A stretch of 64,000 nucleotides of DNA from NCBI RefSeq assembly GCF_023155095.1, contig NZ_JAKNDA010000006.1:143160-207159 (forward strand), read 5' to 3'. Source of the stretch: Idiomarina aminovorans (GTDB taxonomy: Bacteria; Pseudomonadota; Gammaproteobacteria; Enterobacterales; Alteromonadaceae). Positions 40,664-50,140 of this stretch are shown piece after piece. Below the pieces are notes generated by a model. It did no database searches, had not been told where the DNA came from, and saw nothing but the letters and a program-made list of their open reading frames with translations. The position numbers were made by a program, and so were the translations under genes. Positions within the stretch are counted from its first letter, which is position 1. Each line of letters starts with the position of its first letter.

Positions 40664-42151
40664 GTGACAAAAAGATACAACTGGCCGCTATCCAGCTTGC
40701 AACGACGACTGCTTATTTATGTTGTTGTGCCAATGCTGCTAATTTCCGGCATAGCGATAAGTGTGGGGTTACAAGTTGCTTCCGATGAAGCTAATGAACG
40801 GCTAAAGAGTGACTTAGAGTTATTAGGGCGAGCTATTAGCTTACCGATAAGCGACGCCTTGCTTAATAATGACTTGAGAACCGTTCAGGCAAACCTTGAT
40901 TCGGTATTTAATATTGGGCGGGTTTATGGCGCATCGGTGTATAATGTGTATGGTCAGCAAGTAGCGGAAGCCGGCATTACAGAAACGGATTTAAGTAACA
41001 GCCAGCTCGCACTACAAACCGTTCAAACAGGTATAAAGCAAGACGATTACCGACGCGTTGAAGGCCGTGATGTTTTCTCGCAATTTCTTCCGATTGTTGA
41101 TCGCGGTGGTCGTATTATTGGCCTGCTACAAATCAACCGGCGCGCCAGTGACTTTGACGAATCTTTTGAAACATTGAGTCAATACGCCTGGTTGAGTTGG
41201 GCGGCATTTGGCTTAATCACCATTGCGGTACTGGTGTTCGGTCATTACCGAGGTGTCGGCCGGCACGTGGTGGCACTTAAGGATGCCATGCTGCAGGTGG
41301 CGGAAGGTAATCGCAGTACTCGTGTGACACCTGCCGGGCCATCCGAACTGCAAGAGGTAGCCCAGGGGTTTAACCGTATGCTCGATAGCATCACAGAGGC
41401 TGAGCAAGAGCTGGAACAGCGTCGGGAGCATGAAGCTTCACTTCAACGAGCTCTGCGCGAGCAAGAAAAAATGGCGGCTATTGGCAGTGTGGCCAGTGGT
41501 GTTGCGCATGAACTAGGCGCTCCGCTAACCGTTATTGATGGTAGAGCCAGCCGCTTATTACGCACTCATAAAGATGATGACAGCCAGCGCCAGTTAAAAG
41601 CGGTGAGAGGTCAAGTGCAACGTTTGACCGGTTTGGTCAATCAATTGCTGGCCTTTTCCCGAACGCCGGTGCAACAGCGCGAGCCTATTTCGTTGCGTGA
41701 CTTAGTTGCAACCGCAATGACCAGTATTGAGTTCGAGCAAGATAAAGGTTCCGCTAAAGTTGTGATGAAAGAGCTGGTAGATGTCATTCTGAAAGTTGAT
41801 ATTAAACGACTGGAACTGGCGTTAGTTAACGTATTGCGTAATGGCCTGCAGGCCGCTCAATCTGAGGTTGCCGTTGCTGCTGAATACGCCGGAGAAGGCG
41901 TCGTTATTACTATAGATGATGACGGCGAAGGCCTGCCTGAATCTATGAAAGACAAAGCATTACAGCCGTTTGAAACCAATAAACCTCAGGGCAAAGGCAC
42001 TGGCCTGGGTTTAACCATCGTTAAACACGTATTGAATGATCATAACGGAGCGTTGTCTTTGACCAATAACCCAAACGGTGGCTGTCGAGTCACCTTAAGT
42101 TTGCCGGCGCAATGCATTCGACAAGTGGTCACTAACGGAGGTAACGAATGA
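40664..42151 (+). CDS. Membrane-bound sensor histidine kinase
   Basis: A 495-residue kinase. Two membrane helices (about 18-40 and 180-200) flank a periplasmic sensor domain. HAMP follows (about 200-255), then a coiled coil, the H-box SGVAHELGAPLTVI, N-box NVLRNGLQAA, and G-boxes DDDGEGLP and GKGTGLGLTIV. The GTG at 40664 is chosen for the strong GGGAGG site just upstream; the frame stays open 11 codons earlier. It overlaps the NtrC-type regulator by 4 bp (ATGA), so the two are a cognate pair. The signal is unknown. Confidence 0.88.
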   Translation: MTKRYNWPLSSLQRRLLIYVVVPMLLISGIAISVGLQVASDEANERLKSDLELLGRAISLPISDALLNNDLRTVQANLDSVFNIGRVYGASVYNVYGQQVAEAGITETDLSNSQLALQTVQTGIKQDDYRRVEGRDVFSQFLPIVDRGGRIIGLLQINRRASDFDESFETLSQYAWLSWAAFGLITIAVLVFGHYRGVGRHVVALKDAMLQVAEGNRSTRVTPAGPSELQEVAQGFNRMLDSITEAEQELEQRREHEASLQRALREQEKMAAIGSVASGVAHELGAPLTVIDGRASRLLRTHKDDDSQRQLKAVRGQVQRLTGLVNQLLAFSRTPVQQREPISLRDLVATAMTSIEFEQDKGSAKVVMKELVDVILKVDIKRLELALVNVLRNGLQAAQSEVAVAAEYAGEGVVITIDDDGEGLPESMKDKALQPFETNKPQGKGTGLGLTIVKHVLNDHNGALSLTNNPNGGCRVTLSLPAQCIRQVVTNGGNE

Positions 42152-43488
42152 CAGCAGCAAAAGCCATTATCGGCGTTATTGAGGATGACCCGGCTTTACA
42201 GGAACTGCTGGTTGAGGAGCTTGAGGCCGAAGGTTATAAAGTCACGGCCTGGGGCAGTGTTGAAGGTTTTAAAAAAGCTGCACCGACACTGGATTTGGTC
42301 ATCAGCGATATTCGCTTGCCGGGCGAATCTGGTTTACAACTTTTAGAGAGCCTGAAAAATGAAGATAGCGCGCCGGCGCTGCTATTGATCACCGCTTTTG
42401 GTACGGTCAATCAGGCCGTTGACGCTTTAAAGCAGGGCGCCGATGACTTTTTAACGAAGCCGCTCGACGTTGAGCATTTGCTGCTCAGTGTGCAGCGTAT
42501 TCTTGAGCATCGGTCATTACAGCGTGAGCTAAAACGTTACCGCCAGCAACAAAAAGGGCCCGGAGGACTTATTGGGCAAAGCCCGTCAATGCGCAAACTC
42601 TATGATCAGATAGAGCGCATTGCGTCAGCCGACGGCAGCGTATTAATTACTGGCGAAAGTGGTACCGGTAAAGAATTGGTCGCAAAGGCTTTGCATCAGT
42701 TAAGTGACCGTGCTGAAAATAGCTTTCAGGCGGTAAACTGTGCTGGTATTCCCGCTGACTTAATGGAAAGTGAATTTTTTGGTCACGCCGCCGGCGCTTT
42801 TACCGGCGCTCAGAAAAAACGGCAGGGTCTTCTGAAGCAAGCTGACGGGGGCACTTTATTACTCGACGAAATTGGCGAAATGCCGATGGCGTTGCAGGCT
42901 AAGCTGCTGCGGGTCTTGCAGGAAGGTACCATTCGCGCAGTCGGCAGTGACGAAGAAGAAACCGTTAATGTCAGGATATTAGCTGCGACTCACCAGGACT
43001 TAGAAAAACACGTTGAAGAGGGCCGCTTCCGTCAGGATCTATTTTATCGTCTGGAAACCTTCAGTTTACGAGTTCCGCCTTTGCGTGAGCGTGGCGAAGA
43101 CATTGAGCGCTTAGCGAATTATTTTTTACAACAGTTGCAAAAGAACAGCGATAAAGCCGTTCAAAGCATATCTTCGGCTGCGCTTGAACAACTTTATCGT
43201 TACCGTTTCCCGGGTAATGTCCGCGAACTACAAAATGCGATAGAGCGTGCCTTCACTTTTTCCCGAGACGATAAAATTGCGGTTGAGGACTTACCGCAAC
43301 GGATACTCGACAGTGAGCATGAACCGGAAGTGGAACACGGACCTGAGTGGCCGACGCTGGATGAGTATCAAAATCAGTATATTCGCAAAGTGCTGGCGCA
43401 CGCAGAGAGAAATAAATCTAAAGCGGCCGATATTCTGGGCGTAACCCGCCGTACCTTATACCGTTGGCTGGAACAGCATAGCGAGTGA
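42148..43488 (+). CDS. Sigma-54-dependent (NtrC-family) response regulator
   Basis: A 446-residue activator with three domains. The receiver has the phospho-Asp in LVISDIRLPGESG. The AAA+ domain has Walker A GESGTGKE and the sigma-54 contact loop GAFTGA. The C-terminal Fis-type helix-turn-helix reads NKSKAADILGVTRRTLYRWL. It should activate sigma-54 promoters after phosphorylation by the upstream kinase. No clear -24/-12 promoter was found around it, so targets are unknown. Confidence 0.93.
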   Translation: MTAAKAIIGVIEDDPALQELLVEELEAEGYKVTAWGSVEGFKKAAPTLDLVISDIRLPGESGLQLLESLKNEDSAPALLLITAFGTVNQAVDALKQGADDFLTKPLDVEHLLLSVQRILEHRSLQRELKRYRQQQKGPGGLIGQSPSMRKLYDQIERIASADGSVLITGESGTGKELVAKALHQLSDRAENSFQAVNCAGIPADLMESEFFGHAAGAFTGAQKKRQGLLKQADGGTLLLDEIGEMPMALQAKLLRVLQEGTIRAVGSDEEETVNVRILAATHQDLEKHVEEGRFRQDLFYRLETFSLRVPPLRERGEDIERLANYFLQQLQKNSDKAVQSISSAALEQLYRYRFPGNVRELQNAIERAFTFSRDDKIAVEDLPQRILDSEHEPEVEHGPEWPTLDEYQNQYIRKVLAHAERNKSKAADILGVTRRTLYRWLEQHSE

Positions 43489-43551
43489 TCAAGCAGGCGT
43501 TTTATGGCGTAGTCTATACTAACTTTATAAATCATTTAACAGGAGAGCTAA

Positions 43552-44238
43552 GTGAAAGTATTAATGGTACTAACCTCGCACGATAAACTGGGTGACACAG
43601 ACCATAAAACCGGTTTTTGGGTAGAAGAGTTTGCAGCACCCTATTATATCTTTGCAGACGCGGGTGTGGATATCACTGTGGCTTCGCCTAAAGGTGGAAA
43701 ACCACCGATTGACCCGAACAGCGCTGCGCCTGATGCGCAAACAGAAGCGACCAAGCGCTTCGACAATGACAAAACGGCACAACAAAAACTCGAAACCACT
43801 TGTAAGATTGAAGATGTAGATCCGGAAGGTTTTGACGCAATTTTTTATCCGGGTGGTCACGGACCAATGTGGGATTTAACCAACGATGAACACTCTATAA
43901 AGCTGATTGAGCATTTCTGGAGTCGAGGTAAGCCGGTTTCAGCTGTTTGCCATGCGCCAGCGGTGTTATTAAATGCTAAAACTCCCAGCGGAGATGCGAT
44001 AGTTCAGGGCCGCACGGTTACTGGCTTTAGTAACAGTGAAGAAGCCGCCGTAGAGCTTACAGAAGTGGTTCCTTTTCTGTTAGAGGATGAGCTGACCGCA
44101 AAAGGCGGACATTACCGCAAGGTTGATGACTGGCAGGCTTATGCCGTTCAGGACGGTATGTTAATTACCGGTCAGAACCCAGCATCATCAGAGCAGACGG
44201 CACAGCGCCTGCTCGATGTTTTAAGAACGAACCTGTAA
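43552..44238 (+). CDS. DJ-1/PfpI-family protein (Hsp31/glyoxalase-III-like)
   Basis: A 228-residue protein with the class I amidotransferase-like fold. The nucleophile elbow is AVCHAPAV (Cys133, His134), the oxyanion part FYPGGHGPMWDL, and Glu25/26 in FWVEEFAAPYY complete the DJ-1 pattern. Proteins of this length and motif type often act as glutathione-independent glyoxalases or stress-linked chaperones. AGGAGAG precedes the GTG start. It converges with the PqqU-like gene, leaving only 7 bp between the stops. Confidence 0.88.
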   Translation: MKVLMVLTSHDKLGDTDHKTGFWVEEFAAPYYIFADAGVDITVASPKGGKPPIDPNSAAPDAQTEATKRFDNDKTAQQKLETTCKIEDVDPEGFDAIFYPGGHGPMWDLTNDEHSIKLIEHFWSRGKPVSAVCHAPAVLLNAKTPSGDAIVQGRTVTGFSNSEEAAVELTEVVPFLLEDELTAKGGHYRKVDDWQAYAVQDGMLITGQNPASSEQTAQRLLDVLRTNL

Positions 44239-44245
44239 AACGGGC

Positions 44246-46279
44246 TTAAAAGCGTCGGCGCCAACTGATGCCGACGCTTGCCTGCTGACCTACTGCCGGT
44301 TCAAACGAACGCCCACTTCCCTGATTAACAACAACAGCACCGACGTAATCTTTGTCCGTGATGTTATCAACCCGGGCCCAGATATCCAGCTCACTTTTAG
44401 ACCACTGCCAATCGCGACTGACAGCAATATCCCAGGTAGTGTAAGACGGGGCAAAGGTGTCGTTCTGATCATTGACCGGCGTTTCATTACGATACTGTCC
44501 GGCTAATTGAACCAGCCATTGCTCGGTAGGCTGCCAGTTAAGGCGCAGATACCCCTGGCTTTTTGCCACGCCGGGTAGCTGGTTCCCCTGCAGCGGGCCA
44601 TCATCAAAGGTTGCGTCTATGTAGCTGTACGATAGCAGCACATCCAGTCGCTGTGTTAGTGCGCCGTTAATGCTCAGCTCAGCCCCTTCGCGAGTGGTCT
44701 CTGAGGCATTACGGTAGATTGTGCGACCATCGTTTGACTGATCCACCAGAATTTCGTCTTCGCTTTCAATACCAAAGAAGGCAAAGTGCAGACGCCAGTC
44801 GTTAACGAGTTGGTGCTTAATGCCCCACTCCCACTGATTATTGGTTGAGGGCCCCAGCTCCCGGTTCAGGCCGGAGCCCTGGTTGCGGTAAGCCAGTTCG
44901 GTCAATGTCGGTGTTTCGAAACCTTGTCCTAAACTGAGGTAAGTGGCTGAAGTTGGCAGAAATTGCCAGGTAACAGAAACGGCTGCGGTGGTTTTGCTAA
45001 AGTTGCTGCTGCCGCTGTCGTCAGAATTATCCAGCTCAGTAAAATAATCCTCAACCTCATAATTAATGTCGCTGTAACGAACCCCGCCAGTTGCAGAGAG
45101 TTCTTCCGACAGTTGCCATTGAAAACGCAAATAAGCTGAGGTGTTCTCTATCCAGTTGAATTCGTTGCGGCGCAAATTTCCTTTCTCACCATTGTTGTTT
45201 ACATAACCAAAGCGGTGATCCTGCTGACGTTCTATTTGCGCTCCCAGGGTTGCAGACCCGTTCATTCCGCGTTGACGCCAGCGCACATGCGCCCCTTCAA
45301 ACTGGCGCGAAACATCAATAACCGCACCAGAACTGGTCGCGTCGTCACCGGCAAATGGCAGGAACTGCTCAATATCGCGGTCACCCTGCCAGAGCGAAAT
45401 TAAACCTTCACCGCTGTCGCGTTCATGGAACCAGCTCAGCGAACCCTGACGATGATGGATATCTTTGCGGGTATTGAAATCAACGGCCCGTTGCACGGTT
45501 TGAGTCGGATCTTCTCGCCAGTCTTGAGGTGTTAATGCGCTAGGGTCCTGTAATAGCGGCGCGTCGTTATTATCGTAGCGGATAATAAAACGATTCTGGT
45601 CGTCCCACTGATGATACCAACGCAGCGCCTGTTGTTGGCGTTCGGCGGAGTTATGCCGGCGGGGGCCGTCGGTTTGAAAGTCGGATGCCAGAATTTGCAG
45701 TTGTTTAGTATCGGTTGCCCACTGCGCATTAACGTTATAGCGCTGAGTGTCATTTTCGCTGAACTGACCGCCCCACTTCAAAGCTGTTTCAGTGGGTTTG
45801 CGACTGAACCACTCAACCACGCCGCCACCGGAATTACCGTATAAAGTGGCTAAAGGACCCCGTAAAACCTCAAGTGAATCAATACTGTCAAGAAAAATAC
45901 TGGACGTTTGTGCCTGACCGTCCGGCATCGACAACGGAATGCCGTCGACATTGAGCTGCAAGCCTCTGACACCAAAAGCGGCACGTGAACCAAATCCACG
46001 AACCACAAGCCGGGTATCCTGCGCGTAATTGTAGCGGTTGTCAGCTTGAATACCCGCAACACCAGCTAATGCATCACCGGCATCAACTTTCATTGAAGGC
46101 AGGGTATTTTCCACATTAACCCGGTCGATGCTGGCCGCCGTGGTCAGCCAGGGGGTTTCACCTTGCGTGGCTGTCACTACCACGGTTTCATCCACCTCTG
46201 CTGAGTGAACAACGAAAGAGGCCGCCAATAAAGGCAGCCCCGTATCAGTAAGTTTTTTTAATACAGCTGAATACGACAT
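44246..46279 (-). CDS. pqqU: TonB-dependent receptor of the PqqU (YncD) type
   Basis: A 677-residue outer-membrane receptor. E. coli YncD/PqqU takes up pyrroloquinoline quinone (PQQ). Shared blocks I recognise are NRYNYAQDTRLVVRGFGSR, VDGIPLSMPDGQAQTS, SLEVLRGPLATLYGNSGGGV, and the end VDNITDKDYVGAVVVN. The terminal residue is Phe, as required for barrel assembly. The next upstream gene, 2 bp away, encodes a PQQ-dependent sugar dehydrogenase, which strongly supports PQQ as the ligand. No PQQ biosynthesis genes are in the window. Confidence 0.85.
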   Translation of the reverse strand: MSYSAVLKKLTDTGLPLLAASFVVHSAEVDETVVVTATQGETPWLTTAASIDRVNVENTLPSMKVDAGDALAGVAGIQADNRYNYAQDTRLVVRGFGSRAAFGVRGLQLNVDGIPLSMPDGQAQTSSIFLDSIDSLEVLRGPLATLYGNSGGGVVEWFSRKPTETALKWGGQFSENDTQRYNVNAQWATDTKQLQILASDFQTDGPRRHNSAERQQQALRWYHQWDDQNRFIIRYDNNDAPLLQDPSALTPQDWREDPTQTVQRAVDFNTRKDIHHRQGSLSWFHERDSGEGLISLWQGDRDIEQFLPFAGDDATSSGAVIDVSRQFEGAHVRWRQRGMNGSATLGAQIERQQDHRFGYVNNNGEKGNLRRNEFNWIENTSAYLRFQWQLSEELSATGGVRYSDINYEVEDYFTELDNSDDSGSSNFSKTTAAVSVTWQFLPTSATYLSLGQGFETPTLTELAYRNQGSGLNRELGPSTNNQWEWGIKHQLVNDWRLHFAFFGIESEDEILVDQSNDGRTIYRNASETTREGAELSINGALTQRLDVLLSYSYIDATFDDGPLQGNQLPGVAKSQGYLRLNWQPTEQWLVQLAGQYRNETPVNDQNDTFAPSYTTWDIAVSRDWQWSKSELDIWARVDNITDKDYVGAVVVNQGSGRSFEPAVGQQASVGISWRRRF

Positions 46280-46281
46280 GA

Positions 46282-47415
46282 TTAATCCACCGGTTTTATT
46301 TGAATGATGGAGCCATCAGACTCGTCGGTTAGTAAATAAAGGTAACCCTCCGGCCCTTGCTTAATCTGACGAATGCGTGCATCAACGGCATCTTCAAATA
46401 AATGTTCCTCGTGCATCACTCGGCCTTCGTATAAGTCCAGACGAGCCACCAGTGAGCTTTTTAAGGCCGCAACAAAAAAATCGCCTTTCCACTCAGGGAA
46501 GGCATCGCCGGTGTAAAAGGTCGCTCCGGCTGTGGCTATGGAAGGCACCCAGTAATAAAACGGTTGCTCAGTGCCTTCTTTTATCGCATCTTCACTAATT
46601 GTGCCGCCGCCATAGTCAACACCGTAAGTGACTTCCGGCCAGCCGTAATTTTTACCGGCTTGTGGAATGTTCACTTCATCGCCCCCTTGTGGACCATGCT
46701 CAACTGACCATAACTTTCCGGTTTCAGGATGAATGTCGGCACCCTGAACATTGCGGTGACCATAAGACCAAATGTCATCCAGTGCGCTGTCGTTGCCAAT
46801 AAAAGGGTTGTCTTTCGGAATGCTGCCATCGGGCCAGATACGCACAATTTTGCCGTGATGGTTATCCAGTGTCTGAGCATCGTCCATGCGTGAGTAACGG
46901 TCGCCTAACGTAATGTACAGGTGTCCTTCAGGAGAAAAAACCAGCCGCGAACCAAAGTGTGCGTTGCTTTCGTATTTTGGTGCCTGACGGAAAATCACTT
47001 CTTTGCCGGTAAATTGCTTGTCTTTGAGTTTAGCGCGCATAACGGCTGTGCTGTTACCTTTGCTTCCGTCCTGAGCCGCTTCTGAGTAGCTAATATAAAC
47101 CCAGTTGTTTTCGTCAAAGTTTGGATCAACCGTTATATCCAGCATACCGCCCTGACTTTTAGCGACTACGCTCGGAGTGCCGCCAATTTTTTCGCGGTAG
47201 CTACCGTTAGCCGATACCCAATAGATGTCGCCTGAGCGTTCGGTTACCAAAATGCTTTTATCGGGAAGAAACGCCATACCCCAGGGGTTAGTAAAGCCAT
47301 CAGCAAAGGTGCTGACGTTAATTTTGTGACGCTCGGTTTCGATATTCTCCGCTGTGGCTGCACCACTTACCGAAACCGCTAACATAGCGGTTAAAATAAT
47401 TTTTGGATTGAACAT
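46282..47415 (-). CDS. PQQ-dependent aldose sugar dehydrogenase (YliI/Asd type)
   Basis: A 377-residue periplasmic enzyme with a signal peptide (cleaved after GAATAEN). It is a six-bladed propeller of the soluble glucose/sorbosone dehydrogenase fold. Motifs include FTNPWGMAFLPDKSILVTER, SQGGMLDITVDPNF, a histidine/arginine-rich WSYGHRNVQGADIHPETGKL and EHGPQGGDEVN, which form the PQQ and calcium sites in the family. It oxidises aldoses and passes electrons to the respiratory chain. It forms a two-gene operon with the PqqU-type receptor. Confidence 0.88.
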   Translation of the reverse strand: MFNPKIILTAMLAVSVSGAATAENIETERHKINVSTFADGFTNPWGMAFLPDKSILVTERSGDIYWVSANGSYREKIGGTPSVVAKSQGGMLDITVDPNFDENNWVYISYSEAAQDGSKGNSTAVMRAKLKDKQFTGKEVIFRQAPKYESNAHFGSRLVFSPEGHLYITLGDRYSRMDDAQTLDNHHGKIVRIWPDGSIPKDNPFIGNDSALDDIWSYGHRNVQGADIHPETGKLWSVEHGPQGGDEVNIPQAGKNYGWPEVTYGVDYGGGTISEDAIKEGTEQPFYYWVPSIATAGATFYTGDAFPEWKGDFFVAALKSSLVARLDLYEGRVMHEEHLFEDAVDARIRQIKQGPEGYLYLLTDESDGSIIQIKPVD

Positions 47416-47530
47416 ACGTCTCTCCTTCTTATTGAATTGTGTTCAGTATACGCCATTCAAAAGAATTTTGATGACACTGCGCTTGATCTGTTTGTCGCTT
47501 TGACCGTTAATACGAATATCAGTTACTTAA

Positions 47531-49057
47531 ATGAATTGGACCCCCATGAGCGGCAACGTTTTTAGCACGGATTCCTTACTTGTATTAGCGCAGTGGTTAG
47601 CGGCCACTTTTGTATTAGTCATTATTACATTGATTGTGTCTGTCGGCGTTATGTATGTTGTCGACAAAACACAAAGCCGACACACAATCCGTCATAATTA
47701 TCCTGTTGTTGGACGTTTCCGCTACATATTCGAGCGTATGGGTGAGTTTATGCGCCAATATTTTTTTGCCATGGATCGTGAAGAAATGCCGTTTAACCGG
47801 GCTCAGCGCACTTGGGTCTACCGGGCCGCGAAAAATGCAGAGAGAAACGTCGCTTTTGGTTCCACACGAGACTTAAGCCGTACCGGCACCATTATTTTCA
47901 GCAACGCGCCCTATCCACCTATGGCGGAGCAGGCTACGTTGCCCGAATCGGTCACCATAGGTCCGTATTGTCAGACTCCATATTCTCCGGTTTCGTATTT
48001 TCATATTTCCGGGATGAGTTACGGTGCACTTTCACCGGTTGCGGTTAAGTCGTTATCTCAAGGCGCCGCAAAAGCCGGCTGCTGGCTGAATACCGGCGAA
48101 GGTGGTTTATCGCCTTACCACTTAATGGGACATTGCGACATTGTTTTCCAAATGGGAACCGCCAAGTTTGGGGTGCGTGACAAAGAGGGTCGTCTGCATG
48201 AAGAGCGTCTGGCGGAGTTAGGTCGTCACGATAATGTAAAAATGTTTGAGATTAAACTGAGTCAGGGGGCCAAGCCTGGTAAGGGTGGGATTTTGCCCGG
48301 CGTTAAGGTAAATAAGGAGATTGCTCAAATTCGAGGCATTGTCGAAGGTGAAGACGCCATAAGCCCTAACCGCCATCCCGAGATTAGTAATAACGAAGAA
48401 TTGCTCGACTTTATAGCAAAGGTACGAAAAATAACCGGTAAGCCTACCGGTTTTAAGTTTGTCATGGGCGATCCCTCCTGGATTGACGAACTCATAGCCT
48501 GCATTTTGACCCGGGGCGAAGAATACGCCCCTGACTTTATTACTCTGGATAGCGCCGACGGAGGAACCGGAGCGGCGCCTCAGCCGTTAATGGACTACGT
48601 TGGTTTAAGAGTGACCGAAAGCCTGCCTGTGCTTATTGATAAACTGACAGAAGCGGGCTTGCACGGGCGCATCCGGGTGATTGTTTCCGGTAAAATGATT
48701 ACCCCCGCGGATGTTGCCTGGGCTATTGCTGTAGGGGCTGACTTTGTGACCTCGGCACGGGGTTTTATGTTTTCATTAGGCTGCATTCAGGCTATGCAGT
48801 GCAACAACAACACTTGCCCGACCGGAGTGACAACCGATGACCCTAAATTGATGAGAGGGTTAAATCCGGAAAATAAGTCGGTTCGTGCGGCGAATTATCA
48901 CAAGTATATGGAATATGGGGTCAATATTATTGCGCATTCCTGTGGCGTTACCGATCCACGAAAACTCAACCGTCGTCATGCGCGGGTTATAAAGCCTGAC
49001 GGCGAGAGTATGAGTCTGGCTGACCGTCATCCATTACCGCCAGCCAGACGCCGTTAG
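47531..49057 (+). CDS. Membrane-anchored FMN protein with glutamate-synthase central domain (GltB2 type)
   Basis: A 508-residue protein. One hydrophobic helix (about residues 15-45) precedes a glutamate-synthase FMN/Fe-S domain: HISGMSYGALSPVAVKSL, TGEGGLSPYH, KPGKGGILPGVKV, DSADGGTGAAP, and the iron-sulfur cysteines in CIQAMQCNNNTCPTGV. No glutaminase or GltD partner is present, so it is not a classical GOGAT. A second possible start (ATG 47546) would trim five residues. Its 3' end overlaps oxyR by 4 bp, convergent. Confidence 0.85.
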   Translation: MNWTPMSGNVFSTDSLLVLAQWLAATFVLVIITLIVSVGVMYVVDKTQSRHTIRHNYPVVGRFRYIFERMGEFMRQYFFAMDREEMPFNRAQRTWVYRAAKNAERNVAFGSTRDLSRTGTIIFSNAPYPPMAEQATLPESVTIGPYCQTPYSPVSYFHISGMSYGALSPVAVKSLSQGAAKAGCWLNTGEGGLSPYHLMGHCDIVFQMGTAKFGVRDKEGRLHEERLAELGRHDNVKMFEIKLSQGAKPGKGGILPGVKVNKEIAQIRGIVEGEDAISPNRHPEISNNEELLDFIAKVRKITGKPTGFKFVMGDPSWIDELIACILTRGEEYAPDFITLDSADGGTGAAPQPLMDYVGLRVTESLPVLIDKLTEAGLHGRIRVIVSGKMITPADVAWAIAVGADFVTSARGFMFSLGCIQAMQCNNNTCPTGVTTDDPKLMRGLNPENKSVRAANYHKYMEYGVNIIAHSCGVTDPRKLNRRHARVIKPDGESMSLADRHPLPPARRR

Positions 49058-49968
49058 TTTAAGGTGTTGACGGGCAGCAACCTGGCAATTTCTTCGGCTA
49101 TTTTACGGAAAGTCTGCCGACGACTGGTGGTCGGACGGTAAACCAGGCCGATATCCCGGGACGCTTCCTGCCCGGTAGGTTTTAACGATACCAGCTCGGT
49201 ATTTTTTAAAATGCCTTTATCAATAGCCATTTGCGGAACGAAGGTAGCGCCTAAACGAGCATCGGCCATTTGCACTAAGCTATGTAAACTGGTGGCGGTA
49301 AACGGGTTCATTTTTATCGAATCAGTGAGCTGACAGGCCGCTACCGCATGTCCTGTCATACAATGTTCTTTTTCCAGCAGGAAAATACTGCGAGCGGGCA
49401 GCTTATCGTAGTCAACCGGCTCTCCAACCGTTTCTGCCAGTTCTTTGTGTATAACCAGCTTAAATGGGTCCCGACCCAGTATCCATTTTTGATTTCCCTG
49501 AATATCCATTGGCAGCGCCAGCAAAAGAATGTCCAATTCGCCGTTGCGCAGGCTGTGCAGTAAATTTTGAGTCGTGTCTTCAGACAACTGCAATAGCAGC
49601 TTAGGAAATTTGTCCTGTAAGTTTTTGCTCAGTTCACCGATCACGAACGGAGCTATAGTGGGAATAATGCCGAGCCTTACAGGCCCTTCCATAATATTGC
49701 CCTGCCCTTGTGCGTAATGCAGCAACTCTTCCGACGCGCTTATGATGTCCCGCGCCTTCTCCACCGTCTCTTCGCCTAATGCGGTAAAAAGAAACGACTT
49801 ATGGTCCCGCTCAATAAGCTGGCAGTCGAGTTGTTCCTCCAGGTTTTGAATGCCACTGCTTAGTGTGGACTGGCTGACATTACACTCGGCCGCCGCACGA
49901 TTAAAGTTTTGTTCCTGATGCAGTGCCAGCAGGTAACTGAGGTTTTTCAGACTGGGTAATTTACTCAT
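49054..49968 (-). CDS. oxyR: OxyR peroxide-sensing LysR regulator
   Basis: OxyR (304 aa) activates antioxidant genes when peroxide forms a disulfide in its sensor domain. The N-terminal LysR helix-turn-helix reads NFNRAAAECNVSQSTLSSGI. The redox cysteines are Cys203 (EKEHCMTG) and Cys212 (AACQLT), nine residues apart exactly as in E. coli (199/208). It is divergent from ahpC across a 172-bp gap, the usual setting in which OxyR controls both genes. Confidence 0.93.
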   Translation of the reverse strand: MSKLPSLKNLSYLLALHQEQNFNRAAAECNVSQSTLSSGIQNLEEQLDCQLIERDHKSFLFTALGEETVEKARDIISASEELLHYAQGQGNIMEGPVRLGIIPTIAPFVIGELSKNLQDKFPKLLLQLSEDTTQNLLHSLRNGELDILLLALPMDIQGNQKWILGRDPFKLVIHKELAETVGEPVDYDKLPARSIFLLEKEHCMTGHAVAACQLTDSIKMNPFTATSLHSLVQMADARLGATFVPQMAIDKGILKNTELVSLKPTGQEASRDIGLVYRPTTSRRQTFRKIAEEIARLLPVNTLN

Positions 49969-50140
49969 AAGTTATCCGTTGCATTGTTTGTAGCGTCATC
50001 CGTAGAATTATCCGCTTAATTGGTATTTTCGATTATCATAATTTGTTTTATTCGTTTTATCCAATCTGTTTGCATCCTTACACTAGCTCTTAAATCGTTA
50101 AGGAGCGAATAATCTCAAATCCCAATCAAGGAGACTAATT
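49969..50140. promoter_or_regulatory. oxyR / ahpC divergent promoter region
   Basis: A 172-bp AT-rich gap that must hold both promoters and, by analogy, OxyR sites. I see AT-rich dyad-like stretches around 50020-50070 but no perfect ATAG-type OxyR tetramer, so no operator is placed. An AAGGAG site precedes the ahpC ATG. Confidence 0.5.
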
